From Amycolatopsis circi (lineage in GTDB: Bacteria > Actinomycetota > Actinomycetes > Mycobacteriales > Pseudonocardiaceae): a stretch of DNA of 64,000 nt. A program made the translations under genes and the position numbers. Within the stretch, counting starts at the first letter, position 1; each line of letters begins with the position of its first letter. The DNA lies in NCBI RefSeq assembly GCF_003385235.1, contig NZ_PQIA01000006.1, positions 50,507 through 114,506 on the forward strand, given 5' to 3'. Under the pieces are notes generated by a model, which was not told the origin of the DNA, ran no database searches, and saw nothing but the letters and a program-made list of their open reading frames with translations. Of the stretch, positions 7,531 through 15,664 are shown in pieces.

Positions 7531-8436
7531 ATGACGGGCGCCTCAACCACCCAGACCTTCAGAACCGCCATCGTGCCTGCCGCGGGACTCGGCACGCGAT
7601 TCCTGCCGACCACGAAAGCGGTGCCCAAAGAGCTGCTGCCGGTGGTCGACACGCCGGGGATCGAGATCGTCGCGGCCGAGGCGGCGAGTGCGGGCGCGAA
7701 GCGGCTGGTGATCGTCACCTCGCCGGGCAAGGAAGCCGTCGTCCGGTACTTCGAGGCGAAGCCGGACCTGGAGAAGACGCTCGAGGACAAGGGCAAGACC
7801 GAGCTGCTGGCGAAGGTCCGCCGCGGCCCGGAACTGCTCGACGTCGAGGTCGCGATCCAGGAGCAGGCACTCGGGCTCGGGCACGCTGTCGCGCAGGCCG
7901 AGCCGAACCTCACCGACGAGGACACCGCCGTCGCCGTGCTCCTGCCCGACGACCTCGTGTTGCCCGCCGGGGTCCTCGACCGGATGTCGGCCGTCCGCGC
8001 CCAGTACGGCGGAAGCGTGCTTTGCGCCTTCGACATCCCGAAGGAGCAGATCTCCCCGTACGGCGTCTTCGACGTCACCGAGACCGACGACGCGGACGTC
8101 AAGCAGGTCCACGGCATGGTCGAGAAGCCCAAGCCGGAGGACGCGCCGTCGACCTACGCCGCGGCCGGGCGGTACCTGCTCGACCGGGCGATTTTCGACG
8201 CGCTGCGCCGGATCGAGCCCGGTGCGGGCGGTGAGTTGCAGCTCACCGACGCCGTCGCGCTGCTGATCCAGGAGGGACACCCGGTGCACATCGTCGTCCA
8301 CCGCGGCGGGCGGCACGACCTGGGCAACCCGGGCGGATTCCTGCGCGCCGCTGTCGATTTCGCGCTCGAGGACCCGGATTACGGGCCGTCGCTGCGCGCC
8401 TGGCTGACCGAACGGATCGGAAACGATCGCCCATGA
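7531..8436 (+). CDS. galU: UTP-glucose-1-phosphate uridylyltransferase
   Basis: Makes UDP-glucose from UTP and glucose-1-phosphate for cell-wall polysaccharides, trehalose and glycogen. The 301-residue protein starts with the nucleotidyltransferase loop IVPAAGLGTRFLPTTKAVPKE, has the central LLPDDLVL segment with the metal-binding Asp, then FDIPKEQISPYGVFDV and the C-terminal DLGNPGGFLRA. The frame is open 69 codons upstream, but homology begins at the ATG at 7531, which also has a -10-like TAGGCT eight bases before it. The stop overlaps glp by ATGA, so the two are co-translated. The order galU-glp-rimJ-glpR is conserved in mycobacteria. Confidence 0.96.
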   Translation: MTGASTTQTFRTAIVPAAGLGTRFLPTTKAVPKELLPVVDTPGIEIVAAEAASAGAKRLVIVTSPGKEAVVRYFEAKPDLEKTLEDKGKTELLAKVRRGPELLDVEVAIQEQALGLGHAVAQAEPNLTDEDTAVAVLLPDDLVLPAGVLDRMSAVRAQYGGSVLCAFDIPKEQISPYGVFDVTETDDADVKQVHGMVEKPKPEDAPSTYAAAGRYLLDRAIFDALRRIEPGAGGELQLTDAVALLIQEGHPVHIVVHRGGRHDLGNPGGFLRAAVDFALEDPDYGPSLRAWLTERIGNDRP

Positions 8437-9794
8437 CGGACTCCCTCGATTCCACCCCGGCCATCCCGACCGAAGAGGCCGCGGCGACTGAACCGGTGGT
8501 TCAGGCCGTCGCCGCGGCGGAATCGGCAGAGATCGTTGTCCCGACGGAAGAATCCGCTGAGCCCGGAGATTTCCGCTCGGTCGACGAGCAGATCGCGCTG
8601 ACCCTCGACGCCGCCGTGCGCCCGCGGCCGGTTCGCGTCGCGATCTCCGAGGCGCAGGGCCTGCTCTGCGCGGAGGAGGTCGTCGCCGAGCACGCGCTGC
8701 CCGGGTTCGACCAGGCCGCGGTGGACGGATACGCGGTCCGGAGCGTCGACGTGCGCACGGCCGGACAGGAACCGGTCCAGCTGCCGGTTGTCGGCGAGAT
8801 CCCGGCTGGCTCGCGTCAGCCGCGACGGCTGCAGCCGGGCCAGGCGGTGCGGGTCGACACCGGCGCGCCGCTGCCCACGCTCGCGGACGCCGTGGTCCCG
8901 ACCGCTTACACCGACGGTCACCAGGCCAAGGTCACCGTGACCCGGTCCGTGCCGTCCGCCGGCTACGTGCGCCGGACCGGTGAGGACGTGCAGATCGGCG
9001 ACGTCGCGGTGCGCAAGGGCGACACCATCGGCTCCGCGCAGGTCGGGCTGCTGGCTGCGGTCGGCCGCGCGAAGGTGCTGGTCTACCCGCGGCCGCGAGT
9101 GTCGATCGTGTCGGTCGGCGACGAGCTGGTGGACATCGACCGCACGCCGTCGGTCGGCCAGGTCTACGACGTCAACTCGTACGCGCTCGCTGCGGCCGCG
9201 CGTGACGCCGGCGCCGAGGTGAGCCGGGTCGGCATCGTGCCGGGTGACCCGAAACGGCTGCGCGAGGTCGTCGAAGGACGGCTGCTGATGTCCGAAATCG
9301 TGGTCGTCGCGGGCGGGGCGGGCGGATCTTCCGGAGACGAGGTGCACGCCGCGCTGTCCGACCTCGGGCACATCGACCTGACCCGGGTCGCGATGCACCC
9401 CGGTTCGGTGCAGGGCTTCGGCAGGCTCGGCCCGGACTCGGTGCCGACGTTCCTCATCCCGGGCAACCCGATGAGCGCGCTCGTGGTGTTCGAGGTGCTG
9501 GTGCGGCCGTTGATCCGTACCGCGCGCGGCACCCGCAACCCGCACCGTCGGGTGGTCGGGGCGCGGCTGCTGTCGTCGATCACGTCGACGAAGGGCCGTC
9601 GCGGCTACCTGCGCGGCCAGTTGCTCCGCGATGAAGCGAACGGCGAGTACCTGGTGCAGCCGCTCGGCACGTCGGGCGCGCACCTGCTCGCGTCGCTGGC
9701 GGAGGCCAACTGCCTCATCACCGTCGAGGAGGATCTCACCGAGGTGGCCGCGGGCGACCAGGTCAAGGTCACCTTCCTCGCTCAGCGCGCCTGA
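8433..9794 (+). CDS. glp: Gephyrin/MoeA-like protein Glp (divisome type)
   Basis: 453-residue MoeA-fold protein. An acidic, Ala/Glu-rich N-terminal extension (about 45 residues) precedes the MoeA core starting at FRSVDEQIALTLDAAV. The motif FDQAAVDGYAVRS replaces the usual NSAMDGYA. The GGxSxGD loop reads VAGGAGGSSGDEV, and the segment that in molybdate-inserting MoeA has two lysines (KPGKP-like) reads HPGSVQGFG with neither lysine. The C-terminal IPGNPMSALVVFEVLV is kept. In corynebacteria such a protein (Glp) binds FtsZ and the membrane receptor GlpR, and glpR lies two genes downstream here. I therefore favour a division role over Mo insertion. Confidence 0.85.
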   Translation: MTDSLDSTPAIPTEEAAATEPVVQAVAAAESAEIVVPTEESAEPGDFRSVDEQIALTLDAAVRPRPVRVAISEAQGLLCAEEVVAEHALPGFDQAAVDGYAVRSVDVRTAGQEPVQLPVVGEIPAGSRQPRRLQPGQAVRVDTGAPLPTLADAVVPTAYTDGHQAKVTVTRSVPSAGYVRRTGEDVQIGDVAVRKGDTIGSAQVGLLAAVGRAKVLVYPRPRVSIVSVGDELVDIDRTPSVGQVYDVNSYALAAAARDAGAEVSRVGIVPGDPKRLREVVEGRLLMSEIVVVAGGAGGSSGDEVHAALSDLGHIDLTRVAMHPGSVQGFGRLGPDSVPTFLIPGNPMSALVVFEVLVRPLIRTARGTRNPHRRVVGARLLSSITSTKGRRGYLRGQLLRDEANGEYLVQPLGTSGAHLLASLAEANCLITVEEDLTEVAAGDQVKVTFLAQRA

Positions 9795-9797
9795 TCC

Positions 9798-10457
9798 GTG
9801 GCCGCACTCGCAGACTCGGTCGAAAACCGGCACCCGGGCTGGCCTGCGACGCTCGGCCCACTGCGGATCCCGGCAGGCGTACTCGCCGTGCGCCCGGTGC
9901 GGTTGCGCGACGCGGGCGAGTGGAGCCGCGTCCGGCTGCGCGACCGCGAGCACCTCGAGGAGTGGGAGCCGACCGGGATCGGGCCGTGGGCGGATCGCAA
10001 CGCGTTCTGGTCGTGGCCGTCGCAGTGGGCGGCGCTGCGCGGACTGGCGCGGCGGGGCCAGTGCCTGCCGTTCACGATCACGGTTGACGGAAAGTTCGCG
10101 GGGCAGATCACTGTCGGTAATGTGATCCGCGCCGCACTCCGGTCGGCCTGGATCGGGTACTGGGTGTCGTCCGAGATCGTCCGGGGAGGCGTGGCCACCG
10201 CGGCCGTCGCGCTCGTGACAGATCACGCTTTCGATGTCGCCGGCCTGCACCGGCTGGAAGCGACCGTGCGCCCGGAGAACAACGCCAGCATCCGCGTGCT
10301 CACCAAGGCCGGATATCGGCAGGAGGGGCTGTTCGAGCGGTACCTCGACGTGGCTGGTGCCTGGCGTGACCACCTGTGTTTCGCCGTGACGAAAGAGGAG
10401 ACCGGCGACGGCCTGGTGTCCCGCCTGGTGGCCTCCGGACGCGCCGACCTGGCCTGA
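9798..10457 (+). CDS. rimJ: GNAT acetyltransferase, RimJ/RimL type
   Basis: 219-residue acetyl-CoA-dependent N-acetyltransferase of the family that modifies N-termini of ribosomal proteins. The core runs from VLAVRPVRLRDAGEWSRVR through a beta strand (FTITVDGKFAGQITVGN) to the acetyl-CoA-binding segment RGGVATAAVALVTDHAF. The family ending RLEATVRPENNASIRVLTKA and GYRQEGLFERYLDV follows. The GTG start at 9798 is three bases after the glp stop, so it belongs to the galU-glp operon. The real substrate is unknown; the position is that of Rv0995. Confidence 0.9.
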   Translation: MAALADSVENRHPGWPATLGPLRIPAGVLAVRPVRLRDAGEWSRVRLRDREHLEEWEPTGIGPWADRNAFWSWPSQWAALRGLARRGQCLPFTITVDGKFAGQITVGNVIRAALRSAWIGYWVSSEIVRGGVATAAVALVTDHAFDVAGLHRLEATVRPENNASIRVLTKAGYRQEGLFERYLDVAGAWRDHLCFAVTKEETGDGLVSRLVASGRADLA

Positions 10458-10618
10458 CGGTGACTACGCGTTCTAAACCGATCACGCGTTACCACATCCT
10501 GTGAGATTCACCTAATGCGGTGATGCATTTTCGTGATCGAACCCGGCGAGTCTGCGCCTCCTGTGTGACTGTTGTGGCTAGCGTGACTACAGCAGAGGAT
10601 CGGGGGAGGTGACGGGAG

Positions 10619-11428
10619 ATGCCCAGCTCGGTGATCATCGTCGCGCTCGCCGCGGCATGGCTCGTCGTTCTCGTGCCCATGGTGGCTCGCAAACGCCAGC
10701 AAGTCGCGCGGACGCCAACCTCCGCGCTGGCCGCTCGGGTAGTGCGAAGGGGCAGTGCTCGCAACGAGGGACAGGAGGACGACGCCGTGTCCGACAACGC
10801 GAATCCTTCGGTGGAGGATGACCTCGCCGAACTCGAGGCGGAACTCGACGCTGACCTGGACGAGGAGCCCGAGCCGGAGCCGCTCCCGCAGCCCGCGCGC
10901 GCCGAACGCGCCGCCGCGCCGCGCCGCGAACGCCGCAGCTACCGGCCCGGCCGAGGCGGCTTCGACCCGGAAGCGGCGGAGATCGCGGCCAAGGCCAAGT
11001 ACGCGTTCCGTCAGCGAGTGGTCGTAATCCTGCTGATCGCCGCCGTCGTCACGGCCGCGATCGCCGGATTCGCGCTCTCGCTCGCCTGGTGGGCGCACGC
11101 CGCCGTGGACATCGCCCTCGTCGGCTACCTCGTGTACCTCCGCCGTCAGGTCCGCATCGAGGACGAGATCCGGCAGCGCCGGATGGCCCGCTACGCGACG
11201 ACAGCTCCTGCTCCTTCTTACGAGGCGTACGACTCTTTCGAGGAGGAAGAGGAGGACGTCGAGGTTGTCGCCCCCGAGGTGCCGCGCGACATCGTGGAGC
11301 GCAAACCGTCCCCGATGTCCCGTGTCCGCCGCCAGGCAGTCGTGGTCGACCTGGACGACGAGGACCCCGCGTTCGAGGAACTCGCCGAGCCGACCGCGGG
11401 CCCGTACCGCCGGGCAGTCGGAGAGTGA
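10619..11428 (+). CDS. glpR: Membrane divisome protein GlpR/SepX
   Basis: 269-residue membrane protein. A first transmembrane helix at residues 3-20 (SSVIIVALAAAWLVVLVPM) is followed by a basic segment, a long acidic, Pro/Glu-rich cytoplasmic region and two or three further helices at about residues 125-168 (VVVILLIAAVVTAAIAGFAL onward). The acidic tail contains EEEEEDVEVV. This layout and the link to glp match GlpR (Rv0996) of corynebacteria and SepX of Streptomyces, which act with FtsZ at septa and growing tips. GGGGAGGTGA upstream gives a strong Shine-Dalgarno for the ATG at 10619, and the 160-base gap from rimJ leaves room for its own promoter. Confidence 0.85.
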   Translation: MPSSVIIVALAAAWLVVLVPMVARKRQQVARTPTSALAARVVRRGSARNEGQEDDAVSDNANPSVEDDLAELEAELDADLDEEPEPEPLPQPARAERAAAPRRERRSYRPGRGGFDPEAAEIAAKAKYAFRQRVVVILLIAAVVTAAIAGFALSLAWWAHAAVDIALVGYLVYLRRQVRIEDEIRQRRMARYATTAPAPSYEAYDSFEEEEEDVEVVAPEVPRDIVERKPSPMSRVRRQAVVVDLDDEDPAFEELAEPTAGPYRRAVGE

Positions 11429-11500
11429 CCCCCGCTGTTCGGTGCCTGGAGGGCGCTGCTAAGCTTTCCAAGCACTGAACAACAGGGGCTCACGCTCCTA

Positions 11501-11573
11501 GGGGCTGTAGCGCAGTTGGTAGCGCGTCTCGTTCGCATCGAGAAGGTCAGGGGTTCGATTCCCCTCAGCTCCA
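11501..11573 (+). tRNA. tRNA-Ala (anticodon CGC)
   Basis: 73-base cloverleaf. Acceptor arms GGGGCTG and CAGCTCC include the G3-U70 wobble pair that identifies tRNA-Ala. The D arm contains AGTTGGT, the anticodon stem is TCTCG/CGAGA around loop TTCGCAT, and the T arm is AGGGG/CCCCT with TTCGATT. The discriminator is A and CCA is not encoded. It reads GCG codons, which are very common in this genome. It follows glpR and is followed by a terminator. Confidence 0.97.
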
Positions 11574-11582
11574 CAGCAAGTC

Positions 11583-11617
11583 AAAGGTCCTTTCCAAAAT
11601 TCGGGAAGGGCCTTTTT
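11583..11617 (+). terminator. Rho-independent terminator after tRNA-Ala
   Basis: Stem AAAGGTCCTTTCC with AAGGGCCTTTTT around a short A/T-rich loop, ending in five T. It starts ten bases after the tRNA. Confidence 0.85.
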
Positions 11618-12096
11618 GCTGTCCGTACCGCAGTGAAGTACAGCAACGCGGCACGGCGGTCGTGATGGACAGTGGCGTGGCGGGCACCTGCATCTCCGCA
11701 AGCTTCCGAGGTTCGCGCCAGCTCCCGCGCTGCGCAAAGATCGTTGGCTGAACTGTTTTTGCCAAACGGCGGCACTGTGCGAGCCGGATCGCTTTCTTGA
11801 TCCGACCCGTCTAATGCCGCTCGATTCGAACACTCAACGCACGCACGATGCGTTGCGCGGACTCGTCGAGCGAGAGACCTTCGGCGGCAAGGGCATCGAC
11901 AGCGAGCTGAATCGGGTCAGCGGGAAGGTTCCGACCGACTCGGCGCACAGGCGTTCGCGGAGATGATTCGGCCCGCCAGCGGCGAAGTCAGAGTTTGTCG
12001 ACGGAGCGGGGTATGTCCTCAAGCACAACCGGGTGGCGATAGCTAGGTTCCCCGGCGGGCGAATAGACCGCCGGGGTCTCTGCCGCGGTTACGGGC
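11618..12096. other. Intergenic stretch after tRNA-Ala at the edge of the accessory region
   Basis: About 480 bases between the tRNA terminator and the chitinase gene. Apart from one short minus-strand reading frame (11,811-11,948) I find no gene. No repeated copy of the tRNA 3' end is visible that would mark an attachment site. Confidence 0.5.
11811..11948 (-). CDS. Possible 45-residue protein or gene remnant
   Basis: Minus-strand frame from a GTG at 11,948 to a TAG. The product contains ADPIQLAVDALAAEGLSLDE followed by SAQRIVRALSVRIERH, an amphipathic helical pattern with protein-like composition. The same frame stays open about 14 codons upstream to a stop, with no better start and no clear Shine-Dalgarno. 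It may be the C-terminal remnant of a lost gene next to the tRNA. I do not recognise it. Confidence 0.3.
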   Translation of the reverse strand: MRRVGRNLPADPIQLAVDALAAEGLSLDESAQRIVRALSVRIERH

Positions 12097-13857
12097 TCAG
12101 CCGAGTCCGTCCAGGAATGGGCGGTGTGCGTTCTGGAACGCCCACCCGTAATACCGATCCCAGTTCACCGACCAAGTCATCAGCCCCCGCAGCGCGGGTG
12201 AAGGCCCGCCGCGCAGGGTGTATGAGCCGCAGCCGGTTCCGTGGGCTAGGCAGGTTACGGCGCTTTGGACTTCGGGCGGGGAGACGTAGCCGTTTCCTGC
12301 GCTGACAGCCGCGGGCAGGCCGACGGCGATTTGGTCCTCGCGGAGGCCTGGGAAAGTCTGGCCGGTGTTCGCGACTTTGAAGCCGGACTTCAGCATGTCG
12401 GTCATCGCGATCAGGAAATCCGCGCCGCCCATGGTGTGGTACTGGTTGTCCAATCCCATGACCGGGCCCGAGTTGTAGTCCTGGACGTGCAGCACCGTCA
12501 GCGAGTCACGTAAGGCATAGATCACCGGGAGGTAGGCACCCGTACGGCTGTCGCCACCGCCGGCGCCGCCGTAGAACTGGTAGCCCACCTGGACGAAGAA
12601 CGTTTCGGGGGCCATCGTGAGGACGAATTTGGCTCCGTAGCGGGCTTTCAGGGTCTTCAAAGCCGAGATCAGGTTGACGATCACCGGCGTGGTCGGGTTG
12701 TGGAAGTCCGTGTCGCCCGAGTTCAGGGACAGCGACTGGCTTTCGAAGTCGACGTCCAGGCCGTCCAAGCCGTATTTGTCGATGATCGCCGCGACTGAGT
12801 TGACGAAGTTGTCGCGGGCGGCGGTGGTCGTCAGCTGGACTTCGCCGTTCTGGCCGCCGATCGAGATCAGGACCTTCTTGCCCTGCGCCTGCTTCGCGCG
12901 GATCGCCGCGATGAAGTCGGCGTCGCTTTCCACGCCTGGGCATTCGGTGGTCGCGCAGCGGTTGAAGCGGACGTCGCCTGAGGTCACCGACGTTGGTTCG
13001 GCGAAGGCTAGGTCGATGATGTCCCACGCGGCCGGGACGTCGGCGAGCTTCAGGTAGCCCGAGCCGTTCGCGAAGCTTGCGTGGACGTAGCCGATCAGGG
13101 CGTGTTTCGGCAGGCCGGTGCTGGTGCAGCCGCTGGTGGTCGCGGAGACTGCGGGGGTGTGGGCGGATTCAGCCTGGTCGTTGTACGCGGTGACCGAGTA
13201 GCTGTGCGAGGTGCAGGCGGTCAGGTCGGAAAGCGTCGCGGACGTACCGGTCACGGTGGCGCGCAGGGTGTTGTCTTCGTAGACGCGGTAGCCGGTGACC
13301 GTTCCCGCGGCAGCGCCCCAGTTCAGGGCGATCGACGTGTTGGTCACGGTGCCGACGGTCGGGTTTCCGGGGACGCCGGGTGCGCCGGGGGTGTCGCCGC
13401 CGGGGCCGTCTAGGACTACGTCGTCGGCGTAGTACGTGCCGGCACCGTACCAGCCGTGCAGGTACAGCTCTGCGGACGTCTGGTTCGCGGTGGTGGTGAA
13501 GGACAGCGAGAGCTGGCTGTACGCGGAGGCGTTCGTCCAAGTGGAGGAGCCGCCGGTGACGCCAAGGTAGACCGGCGCGCCTTGGACCCAGGCGGAAACC
13601 GAGTAGGTCGTGCTTGGGCGCACGGATACGGTTTGGGTGCATTGGCCCTGGTCGGAAGCGCCGGGAGTGACGGCTAGGGCGTAGGTTCCCGAATGCACTG
13701 GCATCTTCACGGCCGCACCCGCTGGGCAGGTCCAGCCGGAGGTCGAACCGGCTTCGAAACCGGGGTTGGCGAGCAGGTTCGCCGCTTGCGCTGGCCCGCC
13801 GACGACAAGTCCGGCTGCGGCTAGCAGGAGCACGACGAGGAAACGAGCACGCTTCAT
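12097..13857 (-). CDS. Secreted GH18 chitinase with N-terminal binding domain and FnIII domain
   Basis: 586-residue extracellular chitinase that hydrolyses beta-1,4-GlcNAc bonds with substrate-assisted retention. The signal peptide (residues 1-27, AQA cleavage) follows a GGAGG ribosome site eight bases before the ATG at 13,857. A CBM-like jelly-roll domain (ANLLANPGFEAGSTSGW to about residue 165) is followed by a Gly/Pro linker and a fibronectin type III domain (about 178-262). The GH18 barrel starts at LIGYVHASFANGSGYL and carries the catalytic DGLDVDFES with the acid/base Glu. SIGGQNGE, MAPETFF and LMTWSVNWD are the other usual strands. Two DasR-type boxes lie upstream, so induction by GlcNAc-derived signals is likely. 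Confidence 0.95.
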   Translation of the reverse strand: MKRARFLVVLLLAAAGLVVGGPAQAANLLANPGFEAGSTSGWTCPAGAAVKMPVHSGTYALAVTPGASDQGQCTQTVSVRPSTTYSVSAWVQGAPVYLGVTGGSSTWTNASAYSQLSLSFTTTANQTSAELYLHGWYGAGTYYADDVVLDGPGGDTPGAPGVPGNPTVGTVTNTSIALNWGAAAGTVTGYRVYEDNTLRATVTGTSATLSDLTACTSHSYSVTAYNDQAESAHTPAVSATTSGCTSTGLPKHALIGYVHASFANGSGYLKLADVPAAWDIIDLAFAEPTSVTSGDVRFNRCATTECPGVESDADFIAAIRAKQAQGKKVLISIGGQNGEVQLTTTAARDNFVNSVAAIIDKYGLDGLDVDFESQSLSLNSGDTDFHNPTTPVIVNLISALKTLKARYGAKFVLTMAPETFFVQVGYQFYGGAGGGDSRTGAYLPVIYALRDSLTVLHVQDYNSGPVMGLDNQYHTMGGADFLIAMTDMLKSGFKVANTGQTFPGLREDQIAVGLPAAVSAGNGYVSPPEVQSAVTCLAHGTGCGSYTLRGGPSPALRGLMTWSVNWDRYYGWAFQNAHRPFLDGLG

Positions 13858-13895
13858 TGCGGTTCCTCCGGTCCGATGCGACCCCCGTGCTCGAT

Positions 13896-13931
13896 ATTGT
13901 CTAGACCACTCCTCAAGTTGTCCAGACCTAT
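13896..13931. promoter_or_regulatory. Two DasR-type boxes upstream of the chitinase
   Basis: Box 1 (13,896-13,910) is ATTGTCTAGACCACT and box 2 (13,917-13,931) is GTTGTCCAGACCTAT. Both match the DasR responsive element core TGGTCTAGACCA at most positions, and their starts are 21 bases apart, two helical turns. They lie 39-74 bases before the chitinase start. Confidence 0.75.
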
Positions 13932-13955
13932 TTGACCGACGAAAGTCGGCTTTCC

Positions 13956-14378
13956 TCAGGCCGTGCTGTCCGGCGTCAGTGCGCGGAGCAGGTCGTGCAG
14001 GGATTCCTGCTGTGCGGGGCTCAGCGGCGCCAGCGGGGAGCGCGCGTCCAGATGGCGCAGTGCTTCGGTGCGGCGGCGTTTGCCCGCAGGAGTCAGCACG
14101 ATCTGCTTCGCCCGGCGGTCGGCGGGGTGCGGCTGGCGCTGGATCAGGTCCTGCTCTTCGAGCCGATCCAGGACGAAGGTGGCGTTCGAGGCCTCGCACA
14201 CCATCCGGGCGGCCAGTTCGCGGGCGGTGATCGGCTCGGACAGCTCGCGCAGCGCGATCACCTGGCTCGGCGTCAGGCCCATCTGCTCGGCCACGCGACG
14301 CACGTGGACGTCCAGCGTGTGCGCGAGGTGGTGGACGAGCTTGCATACGTCGCGGTCCACGCCCGGAGTCCCTGCCAT
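13956..14378 (-). CDS. MarR-family transcriptional regulator
   Basis: 140-residue winged-helix repressor. Helix-turn-helix region: PITARELAARMVCEASNATF followed by VLDRLEEQDLIQR; the wing is PADRRAKQIVLTPAGKR. The frame extends 18 codons upstream, but the ATG at 14,378 (MAGTPGVDRDVCKL) fits the family and avoids reading through the operator. It is divergent from an MFS transporter, and a perfect 33-base palindrome sits between them, so it probably represses itself and the transporter until a small ligand binds. Confidence 0.92.
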   Translation of the reverse strand: MAGTPGVDRDVCKLVHHLAHTLDVHVRRVAEQMGLTPSQVIALRELSEPITARELAARMVCEASNATFVLDRLEEQDLIQRQPHPADRRAKQIVLTPAGKRRRTEALRHLDARSPLAPLSPAQQESLHDLLRALTPDSTA

Positions 14379-14413
14379 ATCCGGAAGTCTAGCGGAACTG
14401 ATTCGAGTTGTGA

Positions 14414-14446
14414 TAGTTCTAGTTCGAATCATTCGAACTAGAACTA
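14414..14446. promoter_or_regulatory. Perfect 33-bp palindromic MarR operator
   Basis: Arms TAGTTCTAGTTCGAAT and ATTCGAACTAGAACTA around one central C, with no mismatch over 16 bp each. A further half-site-like ATTCGAGTT occurs at 14,401-14,409. It lies 35 bases upstream of the regulator start and 12 bases before the transporter GTG, so binding would cover both promoters. Confidence 0.85.
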
Positions 14447-14458
14447 CTGTGGGGTGTC

Positions 14459-15607
14459 GTGCCGCTCTCGGTTTTTTCCTTGCTGCTCGTTGTTTTCAGC
14501 CTCACCACCGGCGAGTTCGTGATCGCCGGGATCCTGCCTGACGTCGCCGCCGGGTTGTCGGTCTCGGTGGGGTCGGCTGGACTGCTCGTCACCGCCTACG
14601 CGGTCGGGATGATCGTCGGCGGGCCGCTGGTCACGCTGGCTACCGCGCGGGTCCCGCGCAAACCGCTCATCGCCGGGCTGATCGTGGTGTCCATGGTGGG
14701 CAATCTGGGGTCGGCGTTCGCTCCGGGCTACGCGCTCGCGGTCGTGTCGCGGTTCGTCGCCGGGCTGGTGGTGGCGACGTTCTTCGCGGTCGCGATCGCG
14801 ACCGTGGTGTCGATGGCGCCGCCGGGAAAGGCGGTTTCGACCATCGCGAAGGTGACCATGGGGTTGAACCTGGGCATCGTCGCGGGCAGCCCGCTCGGCA
14901 CCGTTCTCGGCCACCATCTTGGCTGGCGGGCGACTTTCGGGGCGGTCGCGGCAATCAGCGGGATCGCGCTGCTGCTGGTGCTGCGCTTCGTTCCCGCGCA
15001 GGCCGCGACCGGGTCGGTGCGCGGGGAGTTGCGGGTGCTGGCCGATCGCGACGTCTGGCAGGCGATCGGCCTGACCGTGCTCGGCAATGTGGGTGTGGTG
15101 ACTGTTTTTACCTATATCGCGCCATTGCTCACCGACGTCAGCGGATTCAGCAGCGAGCTGCTTCCGGTGCTGCTGGTTTTGTACGGGGTCGGCGCGGTCG
15201 CGGGCAACTACCTCGGCGGGCGGTGGGCGGACAAGGCGCTGCTGCCGTCGTTGGCTTGGATGCTGGCGGCGCTGGTGGTGGCACTGGCGGCGGCTTGGCT
15301 GGGCAGTCCGGTCAAACCGGTGATGATCGGGCTGGTGTTCGTGCTCGGGATGCTTGCCTTCGGGATCGTCCCGGGAATGCAGGCGCGGGTTATCGCCGCG
15401 GGGAGCAGCGCTCCGACGTTGGCGGTGGCGGTCAACGCGTCCGGGTTCCAGTTGGCTGCCGCGGTGGCGGGACTGCTGGGCGGGCAGGTGATCAGCCGTG
15501 AGCCGCAGTCGATTTATCTGCTGGCCGCGGTCCTCACCGTGGCTGGCCTGGGCATCGCGCTGCACGCGCTTCGCCGGGAGCGGCTGAGTACCGACTCGCG
15601 TCGGTAA
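14459..15607 (+). CDS. MFS drug/solute efflux transporter
   Basis: 382-residue major facilitator with 12 predicted helices, of the DHA1 (AraJ/Bcr-like) size class. Helix 1 has FSLTTGEFVIAGILPDVAA, typical of these exporters, and the loop between helices 2 and 3 has the short basic motif ATARVPRKPLIAG. Helix 5 has GSPLGTVLGHHLGWRATF (motif C-like). The GTG at 14,459 is used; the region before it is the operator, and no good Shine-Dalgarno is seen. Control by the divergent MarR protein suggests efflux of a toxic or self-made compound; the substrate is unknown. Confidence 0.9.
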   Translation: MPLSVFSLLLVVFSLTTGEFVIAGILPDVAAGLSVSVGSAGLLVTAYAVGMIVGGPLVTLATARVPRKPLIAGLIVVSMVGNLGSAFAPGYALAVVSRFVAGLVVATFFAVAIATVVSMAPPGKAVSTIAKVTMGLNLGIVAGSPLGTVLGHHLGWRATFGAVAAISGIALLLVLRFVPAQAATGSVRGELRVLADRDVWQAIGLTVLGNVGVVTVFTYIAPLLTDVSGFSSELLPVLLVLYGVGAVAGNYLGGRWADKALLPSLAWMLAALVVALAAAWLGSPVKPVMIGLVFVLGMLAFGIVPGMQARVIAAGSSAPTLAVAVNASGFQLAAAVAGLLGGQVISREPQSIYLLAAVLTVAGLGIALHALRRERLSTDSRR

Positions 15608-15664
15608 TTCCCCACGATCTTCGGCGTTACAGTGACCAGGCGAGGGGTTGCGGCCGGAGGAGTC

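Noticed and set aside
11501..11573. Attachment site for an integrative element at tRNA-Ala
   Set aside because: No second copy of the tRNA 3' end and no integrase gene is visible in the window.
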